From Ruegeria sp. HKCCSA071 (lineage in GTDB: Bacteria > Pseudomonadota > Alphaproteobacteria > Rhodobacterales > Rhodobacteraceae): a DNA stretch of 64,000 nt. Position numbers and translations under genes: made by a program. The notes beneath the pieces are model-generated. The model was not told the DNA's origin, ran no database searches, and saw only the letters and a program-made list of their open reading frames with translations. The DNA is taken from positions 1,054,001-1,118,000 of the forward strand of contig NZ_JAEDOX010000001.1 of assembly GCF_017872555.1 (NCBI RefSeq), written 5' to 3'. Shown here in pieces: positions 8,986 through 17,817 of this stretch (the stretch's first letter is position 1; every line of letters begins with the position of its first letter).

Positions 8986-9693
8986 TCAGGTCTCGTTCAG
9001 AACACGCATGTGCCACGCAAGACTTTGATTACTCGACAAAACTGGCTTGCCAATCCGTGCGCGTATCTCGGGAATAGCCTTTTGCGTGCGAAGGTTTGTG
9101 CAACTCAGAAAAACCGCATCAACCGACGGGTCCGAGCCCAGTTTCGTGGCGGCGTCGATGACGGATTGCACCGAAATCCGAACAACTTTAGCCTCTTCTG
9201 ATTCCCCGAATGTCCCAAAAACATCCATCTCCACTCCGCCTTGGGCAAATGCCCGGCGCAGGGGTAGGTTTACTTCTTCAATATAGGGCGACAGCAGCGC
9301 GAATTTCGAAACATCCAAGTGTCGCGCACAGGCCAAAGCAGCACGCAAAGGGTTTGTAACCTCGGCAGCCTGACAGGTCTGCTTGACAAGTTCTGCCACA
9401 CGGTCGGACCCGATAACCGAGCTTGCAGACGTGCACCCATACCCGACAACGCGATAAGATCGCGCACTGGGCAGCAATCCGGCGGCAGCTGGCAGTGCCC
9501 GCTCCATTTCCGCAAGGCTTTCAGTCGTCACCTCGATCCCGCTGGGAATACGCGTCACGTAGATTGGATATTTGCGGTCCGAAAAATACGAGCTGAACTC
9601 AGGCTCCAACGTTTCATCGGTCTGCAACACGATCAGACCAAGCGGGCTGGCCTCGGGATCGTCTTCATCAAGGGCGTAATGGATCCGGGTCAT
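8986..9693 (-). CDS. Asp/Glu racemase-superfamily protein (maleate isomerase/EutA-like)
   Basis: A 235-residue cytoplasmic protein of the aspartate/glutamate racemase fold, close to the maleate isomerase/arylmalonate decarboxylase/EutA branch. Both catalytic-type cysteines are present: C87 in GYGCTSAS and C198 in LSCTNLRT, which supports a racemase or isomerase rather than a decarboxylase with one Cys. Its ATG overlaps the stop of the upstream M24 peptidase gene (ATGA), so the two are translationally coupled. The trio PLP lyase, M24 enzyme and racemase resembles the ectoine-utilisation eutB-D-A arrangement, but eutC and eutE are missing here. Confidence 0.85.
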   Translation of the reverse strand: MTRIHYALDEDDPEASPLGLIVLQTDETLEPEFSSYFSDRKYPIYVTRIPSGIEVTTESLAEMERALPAAAGLLPSARSYRVVGYGCTSASSVIGSDRVAELVKQTCQAAEVTNPLRAALACARHLDVSKFALLSPYIEEVNLPLRRAFAQGGVEMDVFGTFGESEEAKVVRISVQSVIDAATKLGSDPSVDAVFLSCTNLRTQKAIPEIRARIGKPVLSSNQSLAWHMRVLNET

Positions 9694-10835
9694 ATTGCGA
9701 TCACCTCCGGCCCGATGCGTGGGCTTAGAAAACGTGGGGCACCTTCGGTGATGACAATGTTTTCTTCATGGACAAGTATTTTTGTACCAACGGCAATGCC
9801 CGGTTCCAACGTCAAAACCATGCCGGGTTCCAGCACGGTCTGGTCTGCCGGAATAAGGGAAGGCCACTCTGTCAGTGACATCCCCAACCCATGACCCAAC
9901 CGCCCTGCATCTGTGCCTTCGGCGTCTTTGGTAAGTACCGTGTTCATGGCATGAAACAAATCCGAGGCAGTTGCACCGGGTCGGGCGATCTCGAACGCGG
10001 CATCTGAGGCTTCTACCAGTCGGGCGTGCGCTGATCTCACCTCGGGCCGGGCAGGGCCTACAGACCAATTGCGATCAAAATCACTGAAATACCCATCCCA
10101 AACCAGCCCTGTATCCAGCATAAGCACGTCGCCAGTTTCCAACAGCACCGAAGTTGCAGGTGATATTACATCACTGTAGCCACCCTGCTCTGCCCCGCCT
10201 GCAAGATACGGCACCCAATCGGCCCCTTCCTCAAGGCAGAGGATCTGGAAGCGGCGAAAAACCGTGTCCAGAGGCACCCCGGCGCGGGCCATCTCGGGCA
10301 CGCGGACGAAGGCGCGTCCGGCAATATCACAGGCTGTTTGGATCTTGGCAATTTCAGCCTCGGATTTGATCATGCGCAACCGGCGCAAGATACCCTGATC
10401 TCCGGTGATGCGACGCGCACCGAGAGCGCCGCGCAAGTGTTCAATGTCCGCCATGGGCATCCGCACATGTGTCTCATGTCCGTCCGGCATACCGACATTG
10501 CCCGAAACCGGCGTCAGTTCGGCCAGGACATCGGCCAGAAGCGAGATACCGTCGTCCTGCAAATCGGGCGCGCTCCAGGTTCGGATGTCATCGATCCAGG
10601 TCTGTCCCATGAGCGCGGCTCCGATCGAAGGGATCACAGCCACCGGTTTGCCCGTGACCGGCACAACCAGAAACCATGGTCGGGTTGGGCTTTCCCAAAA
10701 TCGGGTCAGATAGCCGGTAAAATAACGTACGTCAGTTTCCGTCGTCAGCAGCAGCGCCGACAAATCCGCGGCTCGCATCAGCTCCTGCGCGCGTTTGGTG
10801 CGCACCTCGAACTCTGCCTGATCGAACCCTCTCAT
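9690..10835 (-). CDS. M24-family metallopeptidase (Xaa-Pro dipeptidase/ectoine-hydrolase-like)
   Basis: A 381-residue enzyme of the pita-bread fold with an N-terminal creatinase_N-type domain and a C-terminal M24 domain. Unlike the creatinase at 2606 it keeps all five metal ligands: D241 and D252 (MLDTGLVWDGYFSDFD), H315 (GHGLGMS), E344 (LEPGI) and E357 (VHEENIV). It therefore should be a metal-dependent hydrolase of a dipeptide-like or cyclic amidine/amide compound. The ATG at 10835 overlaps the stop of the PLP-lyase gene; an ATG 24 bases upstream is less likely. It is embedded between two amino-acid-modifying enzymes, suggesting one catabolic sequence. Confidence 0.87.
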   Translation of the reverse strand: MRGFDQAEFEVRTKRAQELMRAADLSALLLTTETDVRYFTGYLTRFWESPTRPWFLVVPVTGKPVAVIPSIGAALMGQTWIDDIRTWSAPDLQDDGISLLADVLAELTPVSGNVGMPDGHETHVRMPMADIEHLRGALGARRITGDQGILRRLRMIKSEAEIAKIQTACDIAGRAFVRVPEMARAGVPLDTVFRRFQILCLEEGADWVPYLAGGAEQGGYSDVISPATSVLLETGDVLMLDTGLVWDGYFSDFDRNWSVGPARPEVRSAHARLVEASDAAFEIARPGATASDLFHAMNTVLTKDAEGTDAGRLGHGLGMSLTEWPSLIPADQTVLEPGMVLTLEPGIAVGTKILVHEENIVITEGAPRFLSPRIGPEVIAI

Positions 10836-11875
10836 TCCGCGATCTCCGACAGAAAGCATAACACGCGTGAGTGTTCGGCGATCCCCATGGCATTCCGTGC
10901 GGTTTCGTTCATCACCGCCGCAAGGCCTGCCCCACCGGATGCCGTGGTGGCCAGCCCGATCTTAGCCATCGCGTCAAGCTTTGCTGCCACATCGTCATCT
11001 GAAAGGGTCAGGAACAGGTCTGCATCGCGGGCCAATCCGTTTAACGCGATCAACGACGGTTCCTTGCAATCCAGACGCCCCATGATGCTGTCCGGGCCAT
11101 CCGCGAAAACACATTCTCCGGCAGCTATGCTGGCCTGCAACGCAGGTGCCGCTTCGGGTTCAACCACAACGATCTTCGGTGCGTCGCCCCAGGTTTTTCG
11201 CGCATAAGCCGCAACAGCTCCAGCCAAACCACCCACGCCTGCCTGCAACAGAATATGCGTCGGAACCTTGGGGCACTGCCTGACAGCCTCTGCCGCCATT
11301 TGCAAATACCCTTCCATGAGAGTCCATGGCAGGTCAAAATATCCATCCCACGAACTGTCCGACAGCAATATCCATCCGTTTTCGTCAGCAGCCGTTCTCG
11401 CTGCCTCCATACTGGCAGCATAGTCAGCACCACTTCGAACAACCTCGGCTTTTTGGCCTTTCAGACGTTCCGCAAAGGTTTCGGGCACCGTTTCAGAAAT
11501 GTAGACGACAGCCTTCGCGCCGAAAATTCTGGCACCCGCCGCAACACTCATGCCGTGGTTTCCCGCGCTGGCGGTCACATAGGTTGTGCCAGCCAGTGTT
11601 TGTTCATCCGGTTCGCTTGACCGCTCGGCCGCATGACGCGCAATTACGTATGCTGCACCTAAAGCTTTGAACGAACCAAGGTTCATACGCGCCCGTTCAT
11701 CCTTCACCCAAAGCTGGGATACAGGGGCAAGTTTCCCGGCATCCACCATCGGTGTTTCTTTCGCGACAGGACACTGAGCAAGCAAATCCGCAACCCGGGC
11801 TGCATCGGTCGAAGGATAGGGTGCAGATGGTGCAAGCTTTTGGCCCGCGCGATGTGGATTGGTGATGACCTGCAT
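10832..11875 (-). CDS. PLP-dependent lyase, diaminopropionate ammonia-lyase-like
   Basis: A 347-residue fold-type II PLP enzyme. The Schiff-base lysine is K70 in NLGSFKALGAAYV, a motif typical of diaminopropionate ammonia-lyase (SFKALGG) rather than threonine dehydratase (SFKxRGA). ASAGNHG holds the cofactor-contacting Asn and QAGVGGLAGA is the phosphate loop. It would eliminate an amino group from a 2,3-diamino- or hydroxy-amino acid to give a keto acid and ammonia. It is a little shorter than E. coli DpaL (about 398 residues). ATG at 11875 has GGGGAGA upstream. First gene after the LysR gene on this strand. Confidence 0.83.
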   Translation of the reverse strand: MQVITNPHRAGQKLAPSAPYPSTDAARVADLLAQCPVAKETPMVDAGKLAPVSQLWVKDERARMNLGSFKALGAAYVIARHAAERSSEPDEQTLAGTTYVTASAGNHGMSVAAGARIFGAKAVVYISETVPETFAERLKGQKAEVVRSGADYAASMEAARTAADENGWILLSDSSWDGYFDLPWTLMEGYLQMAAEAVRQCPKVPTHILLQAGVGGLAGAVAAYARKTWGDAPKIVVVEPEAAPALQASIAAGECVFADGPDSIMGRLDCKEPSLIALNGLARDADLFLTLSDDDVAAKLDAMAKIGLATTASGGAGLAAVMNETARNAMGIAEHSRVLCFLSEIAE

Positions 11876-11954
11876 ACTTCTCCCCTGAGTTTAGGCCCGT
11901 TGACGTGATCCCATCGGTGGAGCCCTGTCAACCAATGTCTGCCAATGTCTGACG

Positions 11955-12827
11955 TCAGTCAGAGACGTCGGCGACCTTTGGGGCTTGTTCTGCAACCAAC
12001 GCCACCAGCCAGTCGTGAAACAAACGGGCAGCCGGGTTGGCGGCGTTGGACGAAAGGTAGTACCCTTCGTTGCTGTCAACCGAACACGCATGCGCGCGTT
12101 CGACCAGACCAGCGGCAATCGCGTGGGTCGTCAGTAATTCGCTGACCAAAGCGACACCGCTGCCATGAACGGCCAGTTGCAGAGCCATCCCAAATGTATC
12201 GACAAAAACGCCAGGTTGGCGGCGTAAGCCCTGTTTTTCAAACCACGTGCCCCATCCGCTTGATGTCCCGACAGCCTCGATCAGAGGCAGGTCAAACACA
12301 TCTCCCGCGACCGTCGGGGATTTCACGGGAACCAGCCGATCAGGCATCAGGCGCACCGCGCCCTGCCCCACCTGTTTCTTTGACCCGAACCGAACCTGAA
12401 CATCAGCGTGGGATGCGTGGAAATCGTCGGGCCAGATCGCACTGAGAAGCCGAACGCGAACTTCAGGATGGCGTCTGGTAAAATCTGACAGATATGGGGC
12501 AATAACCCACTGGGCGATGCTAACAGACGTTGCGACGGTCAAGATGTCTCCGGACGCGCTGGCGTCCACGCGCCCGGCAGCCGCGGCAAGCGCTTCAAGC
12601 GCGCTGCCAACCTCGGGCAATAGTTTGCGCCCCGCATCCGTCAGCGCCAAGCTTCTGGGGCGCCGCACAAAAAGGGCTGTTCCCAAACGCATCTCAAGCG
12701 ATTTCACCTGTTGACTGACCGCCGATTGCGTCAACCCAATCTCTTCGGCAGCCGCCGTAAAGCTAAGGGTTCGTGCTGCTGCTTCGAAGGATCGGATCCA
12801 TGTCAGCGGTGGAAGAGATTTGCCCAT
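11955..12827 (-). CDS. LysR-family transcriptional regulator (GcvA-like)
   Basis: A 290-residue LysR regulator: the N-terminal winged helix-turn-helix (about residues 8-65, with TAAAEEIGLTQSAVSQQVKS) is followed by a co-inducer-binding domain. The opening PPLTWIRSFEAAARTLSFT is typical of the GcvA subgroup. It lies at the head of the minus-strand enzyme/transporter genes and is divergent from the plus-strand operon starting at 12935. The short shared region (about 107 bases) is the obvious place for its operator, so it probably controls both arms. Confidence 0.9.
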   Translation of the reverse strand: MGKSLPPLTWIRSFEAAARTLSFTAAAEEIGLTQSAVSQQVKSLEMRLGTALFVRRPRSLALTDAGRKLLPEVGSALEALAAAAGRVDASASGDILTVATSVSIAQWVIAPYLSDFTRRHPEVRVRLLSAIWPDDFHASHADVQVRFGSKKQVGQGAVRLMPDRLVPVKSPTVAGDVFDLPLIEAVGTSSGWGTWFEKQGLRRQPGVFVDTFGMALQLAVHGSGVALVSELLTTHAIAAGLVERAHACSVDSNEGYYLSSNAANPAARLFHDWLVALVAEQAPKVADVSD

Positions 12828-12934
12828 TTGATCAAGCTATCCATTAGTCTTTTTAATGGCAAAGCACATAATTCAATCATTTGTCAAAAACCCCGTCCGT
12901 TTTTAACGATTGCGAGCGCGACAGGAGAATTTTC

Positions 12935-13534
12935 ATGCAACCGGAAATACGCAAGATCGTCACCTACGATGAGGAGGTCCTTGTCGAGGGCTTCCGAGCC
13001 GCCAAGACCCCGTGGCGCATGTTTGCCGTGGCCGCAGTGGTTCACAACCCTTGGGCGGGCCGGTTTGTGGAAGACCTTAAACCCGAGATTCAAGCCTACG
13101 GCCCTGTTCTGGGCGAGATGATGACGAAACGCATGATCAAACTGGCCGGGAGTGGTGAGGCAATCGAAGCCTATGGCAAAGCCGCTGTGGTCGGGCTGAA
13201 TGGTGAGGTCGAGCACGCTTCGGGTCTTATTCACACGTTGCGCTTTGGCAATCACTACCGTGAGGCCGTCGGCGCGAAATCCTATCTGGCGTTCACCAAC
13301 ACACGTGGTCCGGCAAACGCGCCGATCATGGTGCCGTTGATGGATAAAAACGATGCTGGGCGGCGGTCGCACTACCTGACAATTCAGTTCTCGATTTCTG
13401 ACGCACCGCGCGATGACGAAGTTGTGGTCGTATTGGGCGCAGCAACCTCGGGCAGACCGCACCACCGTATCGGTGACCGTTATCAGGATCTCAAGGATTT
13501 GGGCCATGACCTGGACAACCCGGCCGCGGTCTGA
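12935..13534 (+). CDS. AA_synth-family (DUF1185) protein
   Basis: A 199-residue protein of the 'amino acid synthesis' family (PF06684), whose biochemical role is poorly established. Recognisable are the N-terminal KIVTYDEEVLVEGF and the C-terminal SGRPHHRIGDRYQDLKDLG. The ATG at 12935 is preceded by AGGAGA; an 18-codon upstream extension looks spurious. It is the first gene of a five-gene plus-strand operon and overlaps the next start by about 29 bases. Family members are often found beside flavin-dependent monooxygenases and amidases, so a role in a catabolic step is more likely here than amino acid synthesis; that is inference. Confidence 0.82.
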   Translation: MQPEIRKIVTYDEEVLVEGFRAAKTPWRMFAVAAVVHNPWAGRFVEDLKPEIQAYGPVLGEMMTKRMIKLAGSGEAIEAYGKAAVVGLNGEVEHASGLIHTLRFGNHYREAVGAKSYLAFTNTRGPANAPIMVPLMDKNDAGRRSHYLTIQFSISDAPRDDEVVVVLGAATSGRPHHRIGDRYQDLKDLGHDLDNPAAV

Positions 13535-14294
13535 GATCGGTGGGCTGGCGGCCATCCAGACTGGTTCGGGACAGAATATCATTCTGTTGCATGGTGTTGG
13601 CTTGCGGGCTGAAGCCTGGGGCGCACAATTGGACGGGCTGGCTTCCGAGGGTTGCCTGACCGCCCCGGACATGCCCGGTCATGGAGACAGCCCATTAACT
13701 GACCTGAGCATCAGGCTTTCGGCGTACACCGAAGCGGCACGGGGTGTTCTGGACTGCCTGAGTGGTCCGGTCGTTTTGGCCGGCCATTCGATGGGGGCCA
13801 TGATCGCGCTGGATCTTGCCGCCAAAACGTCAGACCGGGTTTGTGGGGTCGTCGCATTGAACGCGGTTTTCGAGAGAGACGCGAATGCGGCACAGGCCGT
13901 GCGCGACCGTGCGGCGCAGCTGGATGGCAAGTCGATCGCTGATCCCACCAGCACATTGCATCGATGGTTCGGAGACGTCGCCTCGGCCGAGCGCGATGCC
14001 TGCCGTAGATGGCTGACGGCCATGGACCCGGCTGCGTACAAATCGGCCTATTCCGTCTTCGCCCACAGCCGATGCCCCCGACGCGATACGTTGGAGAAGC
14101 TAAGCTGCCCGGCGCTTTTTCTAACCGGCAGTCTTGAGCCCAGTTCGACCCCGGAGATGTCACGTGTCATGGCGGACACCGCGATGAGCGGACGCGCGCA
14201 AATCATTGAAGGCGCTGCACATATGATGCCGATGACGCATGCAGATCAGGTCAACGCCGCCATTTCCAGCTTTCTGAATGAGCTGCGCCCATGA
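13506..14294 (+). CDS. Alpha/beta-fold hydrolase
   Basis: A 262-residue alpha/beta hydrolase. The oxyanion strand is LLHGVG, the nucleophile S95 lies in GHSMG, and a C-terminal His sits in GAAHMMPMTH. It could hydrolyse an ester, amide or enol-lactone, or act like RutD on a carbamate-like intermediate. The frame is open to 13413, but the ATG at 13506 has AAGGA upstream and gives a normal N-terminus; it overlaps the previous gene by 29 bases. Its stop overlaps the start of the flavin reductase (ATGA). Part of the plus-strand monooxygenase operon. Confidence 0.87.
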   Translation: MTWTTRPRSEIGGLAAIQTGSGQNIILLHGVGLRAEAWGAQLDGLASEGCLTAPDMPGHGDSPLTDLSIRLSAYTEAARGVLDCLSGPVVLAGHSMGAMIALDLAAKTSDRVCGVVALNAVFERDANAAQAVRDRAAQLDGKSIADPTSTLHRWFGDVASAERDACRRWLTAMDPAAYKSAYSVFAHSRCPRRDTLEKLSCPALFLTGSLEPSSTPEMSRVMADTAMSGRAQIIEGAAHMMPMTHADQVNAAISSFLNELRP

Positions 14295-15208
14295 CCGCTC
14301 TTGATCCTCGTGACCTTCGTCGTGCTTTTGGTCGCTTCATGACCGGTGTGACGGTTGTGATGACGCGCGATGACGCAGGTACTCCACTCGGCTTTACGGC
14401 CAATTCGTTCACTTCGGTTTCTCTCGACCCGCCGCTGCTTTTGGTCTGTCCGGGAAAAAACCTGTCTTCCTATCACGAATTTGCAACCTGCGCCCGTTTC
14501 GCGGTGAACATTCTGGCCGAGGGGCAGGAAGATGTATCCAATACGTTTGCCGGGTTCAAAGGTGATCGATTTGCCAAAGTCGATCACTGCTTGGATACGC
14601 ATGGCATCCCTTTGATCAGAGGGGCAGTCGCAATGTTTTCCTGCCGAACCCATCAAATTATCGAAGCCGGGGACCATTGCGTTTTGATCGGACAGGTCGA
14701 AACGTATTCTCAGAACGATGCCCCCGGCCTCGGCTATGCGAACGGGCAGTATTTCAGCCTCGGGCTGGAACGTGGCGCGCTGGAACCGTCCGGGCGAAAT
14801 GTGGTCTGCGGCGCAATCATCGAACAGAACGGGCACATCTTGCTGGAGAAAACAGATGCCGGTTTCCTCCCGCCGCAAATTTCGCTGTCAGATCGGCAGG
14901 ACCTGCGAAACAGCCTTGTGCAGAACCTGACGGCCAGGGGTATCAATGCGCGCCTTGGCGTCGCGTATTCCGTCTATGACGATGCCACCACGCATCATGT
15001 TTACATTCTTGCGTCTGCGCCCGCCCTGCCCCGGCATGGCACGCTACAGGCAATCGCAATCAAAGACCTGGCGACCCTGCCTTACGCGTCAGCACCTATC
15101 GCGACCATGATGGCTCGTTTTGCGCTGGAAAGCCGAACACGCAATTTCTCGCTTTATCTGGGTGACGCCCAGCGGGGCGATGTGCACAGCCTGTCGGAAA
15201 GGACCTGA
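14291..15208 (+). CDS. Flavin reductase with degenerate NUDIX-like C-terminal domain
   Basis: A 305-residue two-domain protein. Residues 1 to about 165 form an FMN-reductase-like domain (DLRRAFGRFMTGVTVVM, FTANSFTSVSLDPPLLLVC) that would supply reduced flavin to the adjacent luciferase-type monooxygenase. The remaining ~140 residues start like a NUDIX fold (GAIIEQNGHILLEKTDAGFLPP) but the Glu-rich NUDIX box is replaced by SLSDRQDLRNSLVQNL, so hydrolase activity is unlikely. The start overlaps the hydrolase stop; the next gene starts 3 bases after its stop. Ordinary RutF/HpaC-type reductases are about 165-190 residues, so the extension is a distinguishing trait. Confidence 0.87.
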   Translation: MTALDPRDLRRAFGRFMTGVTVVMTRDDAGTPLGFTANSFTSVSLDPPLLLVCPGKNLSSYHEFATCARFAVNILAEGQEDVSNTFAGFKGDRFAKVDHCLDTHGIPLIRGAVAMFSCRTHQIIEAGDHCVLIGQVETYSQNDAPGLGYANGQYFSLGLERGALEPSGRNVVCGAIIEQNGHILLEKTDAGFLPPQISLSDRQDLRNSLVQNLTARGINARLGVAYSVYDDATTHHVYILASAPALPRHGTLQAIAIKDLATLPYASAPIATMMARFALESRTRNFSLYLGDAQRGDVHSLSERT

Positions 15209-15211
15209 AGA

Positions 15212-16246
15212 ATGGAGTTTTCCCTTTTTGCCCATATGGAACGGCTGGGCCCCGAACAGTCGCATGAGAAACTGCATGAAGAGTTCATCGAGCTGTGCAA
15301 AATGGCGGATCAGGCAGGAATGCGTGCGGTCTGGACTGGTGAACATCACGGGATGGATTTCACCATCGCACCCAACCCTCTGATGTCGCTGGTGGACATC
15401 GCGCATCATACCAAAAACGTGCGCCTTGGCACCGGCACTGTAATCGCGCCGTTCTGGCATCCGATCAAACTGGCGGGCGAGACAGCCGCAGCGGATCTCA
15501 TGACCGGCGGCCGGATCGAGCTGGGCATAGCGCGCGGGGCCTACTCTTATGAATATGAGCGGCTTATGCCCGGTCTGGACGCATGGACCGCCGGTCAGCG
15601 AATGCGAGAGATCGCTCCTCTGCTGCCCAAATTGTGGGAAGGCGACTGCGCGCATGACGGTGAGTTCTTTCAGTTTCCCGCCACCAGTTCGGCCCCAAAG
15701 CCGGTTCAACCCGGCGGCCCGCCCATCTGGATTGCCGCGCGGGATCCGAACAGCCACGAGTTCGGCGTTCAGAACGGATTCAACATTCAGGTCACCCCGC
15801 TCTGGCAAGGCATCGAAGAAATCGAAACACTGATGACCCGTTTTGAGACCGCCTGCGCCAATCACGATGGAGCGCGCCCCAAGATCATGCTGCTTCACCA
15901 CACCTATGTCGGGCGCGATGACGCTGAACTGGATCAGGCAGCGCGGGATTTGTCCCAGTTTTATAACTATTTCGGCGCGTGGTTCCAAAACAAGCGACCA
16001 GTCCGACAGGGATTGATTCAGGCGCTGACCGAAGAAGAAATGGCGGCCAACGCAATGATGACACCCGAAAATCTGGCGCGTGATCTGACAATCGGCACGG
16101 CGGACGGAGTGACAGAGCGTCTGAAACGCTATGAAGACCTTGGATATGATGAATACTCGTTTTGGATTGACAGCGGCATGAGCTTCGAACGCAAACGCGC
16201 ATCGCTTGCCCGGTTCATCGACGATGTAATGCCAAAGTTTCAGTGA
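15212..16246 (+). CDS. LLM-class (luciferase-like) flavin-dependent monooxygenase
   Basis: A 344-residue TIM-barrel monooxygenase of the bacterial luciferase family, using reduced flavin delivered by a partner reductase. Recognisable family segments are VWTGEHHGMDF, LGTGTVIAPFWHPIK and GRIELGIARGAY. It sits between the flavin reductase (3-base gap) and an aldehyde dehydrogenase, which forms a two-component oxygenase followed by aldehyde oxidation. Oxygenation could cleave a C-N bond or open a heterocycle, as RutA does for uracil. The actual substrate is unknown. Confidence 0.9.
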   Translation: MEFSLFAHMERLGPEQSHEKLHEEFIELCKMADQAGMRAVWTGEHHGMDFTIAPNPLMSLVDIAHHTKNVRLGTGTVIAPFWHPIKLAGETAAADLMTGGRIELGIARGAYSYEYERLMPGLDAWTAGQRMREIAPLLPKLWEGDCAHDGEFFQFPATSSAPKPVQPGGPPIWIAARDPNSHEFGVQNGFNIQVTPLWQGIEEIETLMTRFETACANHDGARPKIMLLHHTYVGRDDAELDQAARDLSQFYNYFGAWFQNKRPVRQGLIQALTEEEMAANAMMTPENLARDLTIGTADGVTERLKRYEDLGYDEYSFWIDSGMSFERKRASLARFIDDVMPKFQ

Positions 16247-16255
16247 GGGGCCGCA

Positions 16256-17734
16256 ATGCACCAGAAGCCACATTACCAGCTATTTATCGACGGCACTTGG
16301 ACCGAAGGCGCACGTGGGCAAGTGATGGCCTCGTTGAATCCGGCAACGGGTGAGGAATGGGCCAGTTTCGCCTGCGCGGCACCCGAAGACGTAGAGCACG
16401 CCGTTTCTGCAGCGCGCCGGTCACTTGATGATCCGGCGTGGCGGGACATGACGCAAACCGCACGTGGCAAACTGTTATTCCGCCTTGCAGAACTGATCGA
16501 ACAGAACGCAGAACGCCTTGGCGAGATCGAGACAAAGGACAGTGGCAAGCTGCTGGCGGAAACCGCGACCCAAACGGCATATGTCGGCGATTATTATCGC
16601 TACTATGCGGGGCTGGCGGACAAAATCGAAGGCGCGGTTCTGCCGATCGACAAACCAGACATGCATGTCTTTACGCGGCGCGAGCCCATTGGCGTGGTGG
16701 TCGCAATTGTCCCCTGGAACGCGCAGATGTTTTTGACAGCTACCAAGCTTGGGCCAGCTCTTGCCGCGGGGTGCTCGGTTGTGCTGAAGGCGTCAGAGAT
16801 TGCGCCCGCCCCAATGCTGGAGTTCGCCCGCTTGATCGACAAAGCGGGTTTCCCACCCGGCGTCGTCTCCGTCATTACCGGGGACGCAGGAAACTGTGCG
16901 ATCCCTCTCACCCGGCATCCTGACGTGGACCGGATCGCGTTCACTGGCGGCCCGGAAACGGCGCGCCATGTGGTGCGCAACTCGGCTGAGAACTTTGCCG
17001 TAACCACATTGGAGTTGGGTGGAAAATCCCCAATCATAGTTTTCGATGATGCCAATCTGGATGGCGCCGCCAACGGCCTGATCGCGGGCAATTTCGGTGC
17101 TTCAGGTCAAAGCTGCGTCGCAGGATCACGCGGGCTGATCCATCGTCCAATTATGGAATCTCTTATCGCCAAAATCGAAGAAAAGATGTCGGGCATTGTC
17201 ATCGGCGATCCATTGGAACCTGAAACTCATATTGGCCCGCTGTGCACAAACGCCCAGATTGTCAGAATTCAGGCGACGCTGGCCAAGGCCAAGGAACAGG
17301 GCGCCCGTATTCGTTTCGGAGGCGCGCCACTGGATCGGTCTGGTCATTTCATGGCCCCAACGCTGGTGGAATGCACCAGTGCCGAGACAGAGACCCTGAA
17401 GGTCGAAATGTTCGGTCCCGTCATGTCCTTGCTGCCCTTCGACACTGAAGAAGAGGCAATCAACCTGGCCAATGACACGCCATTCGGGCTTGGCTCGGGT
17501 ATCTTCACCGAAAATGTCGCCCGTGCTCACCGTGTTTCATCCCGCCTGCAATCGGGCATCTGCTGGATCAACACCTACCGCGCCGTCTCACCCATCGCGC
17601 CCTTTGGCGGCTTCAACCAATCCGGTTATGGCAGGGAAGCGGGATTAGAGGCCATTCACGACTACACGCGGACCAAGACCGTTTGGCTGAATACATCGGA
17701 AAAACCGATGTCGAACCCCTTTGTTATGCGCTGA
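16256..17734 (+). CDS. NAD(P)-dependent aldehyde dehydrogenase
   Basis: A 492-residue ALDH-superfamily enzyme, oxidising an aldehyde to an acid. The general base is E253 (TTLELGGKSP) and the catalytic cysteine C287 (GQSCVAG). The cofactor-binding segments are IVPWNAQMF and FTGGPETARHV. Length is standard. The gene starts 9 bases after the monooxygenase with GAGGGG upstream of the ATG. It is the last gene of the plus-strand operon and probably oxidises the aldehyde released by the preceding oxygenase. Confidence 0.93.
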   Translation: MHQKPHYQLFIDGTWTEGARGQVMASLNPATGEEWASFACAAPEDVEHAVSAARRSLDDPAWRDMTQTARGKLLFRLAELIEQNAERLGEIETKDSGKLLAETATQTAYVGDYYRYYAGLADKIEGAVLPIDKPDMHVFTRREPIGVVVAIVPWNAQMFLTATKLGPALAAGCSVVLKASEIAPAPMLEFARLIDKAGFPPGVVSVITGDAGNCAIPLTRHPDVDRIAFTGGPETARHVVRNSAENFAVTTLELGGKSPIIVFDDANLDGAANGLIAGNFGASGQSCVAGSRGLIHRPIMESLIAKIEEKMSGIVIGDPLEPETHIGPLCTNAQIVRIQATLAKAKEQGARIRFGGAPLDRSGHFMAPTLVECTSAETETLKVEMFGPVMSLLPFDTEEEAINLANDTPFGLGSGIFTENVARAHRVSSRLQSGICWINTYRAVSPIAPFGGFNQSGYGREAGLEAIHDYTRTKTVWLNTSEKPMSNPFVMR

Positions 17735-17817
17735 GGTGATCTGCAAGACGATCAACGATCGCAACTGCACAGAACCGCTGTCTTCCAGCCTTATCACTTG
17801 CCCCACTTTCAGCCAGA

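Noticed and set aside
8986..11875. Ectoine-utilisation (eut/doe) operon
   Set aside because: The lyase, M24 and racemase trio is reminiscent, but eutC and eutE/doeB are missing, the lyase motif is diaminopropionate-lyase-like, and the importer is polyamine type.
15089..16273. 394-residue open frame on the minus strand opposite the luciferase-type monooxygenase
   Set aside because: Long antisense frames are common in GC-rich DNA; the plus-strand protein is a clear family member and the antisense product matches nothing I know.
13413..17734. Pyrimidine-degradation (rut) operon
   Set aside because: RutA-, RutD- and RutF-like folds are present, but there is no RutB-type amidohydrolase, RutC or RutG, and the reductase and hydrolase differ in length and detail.
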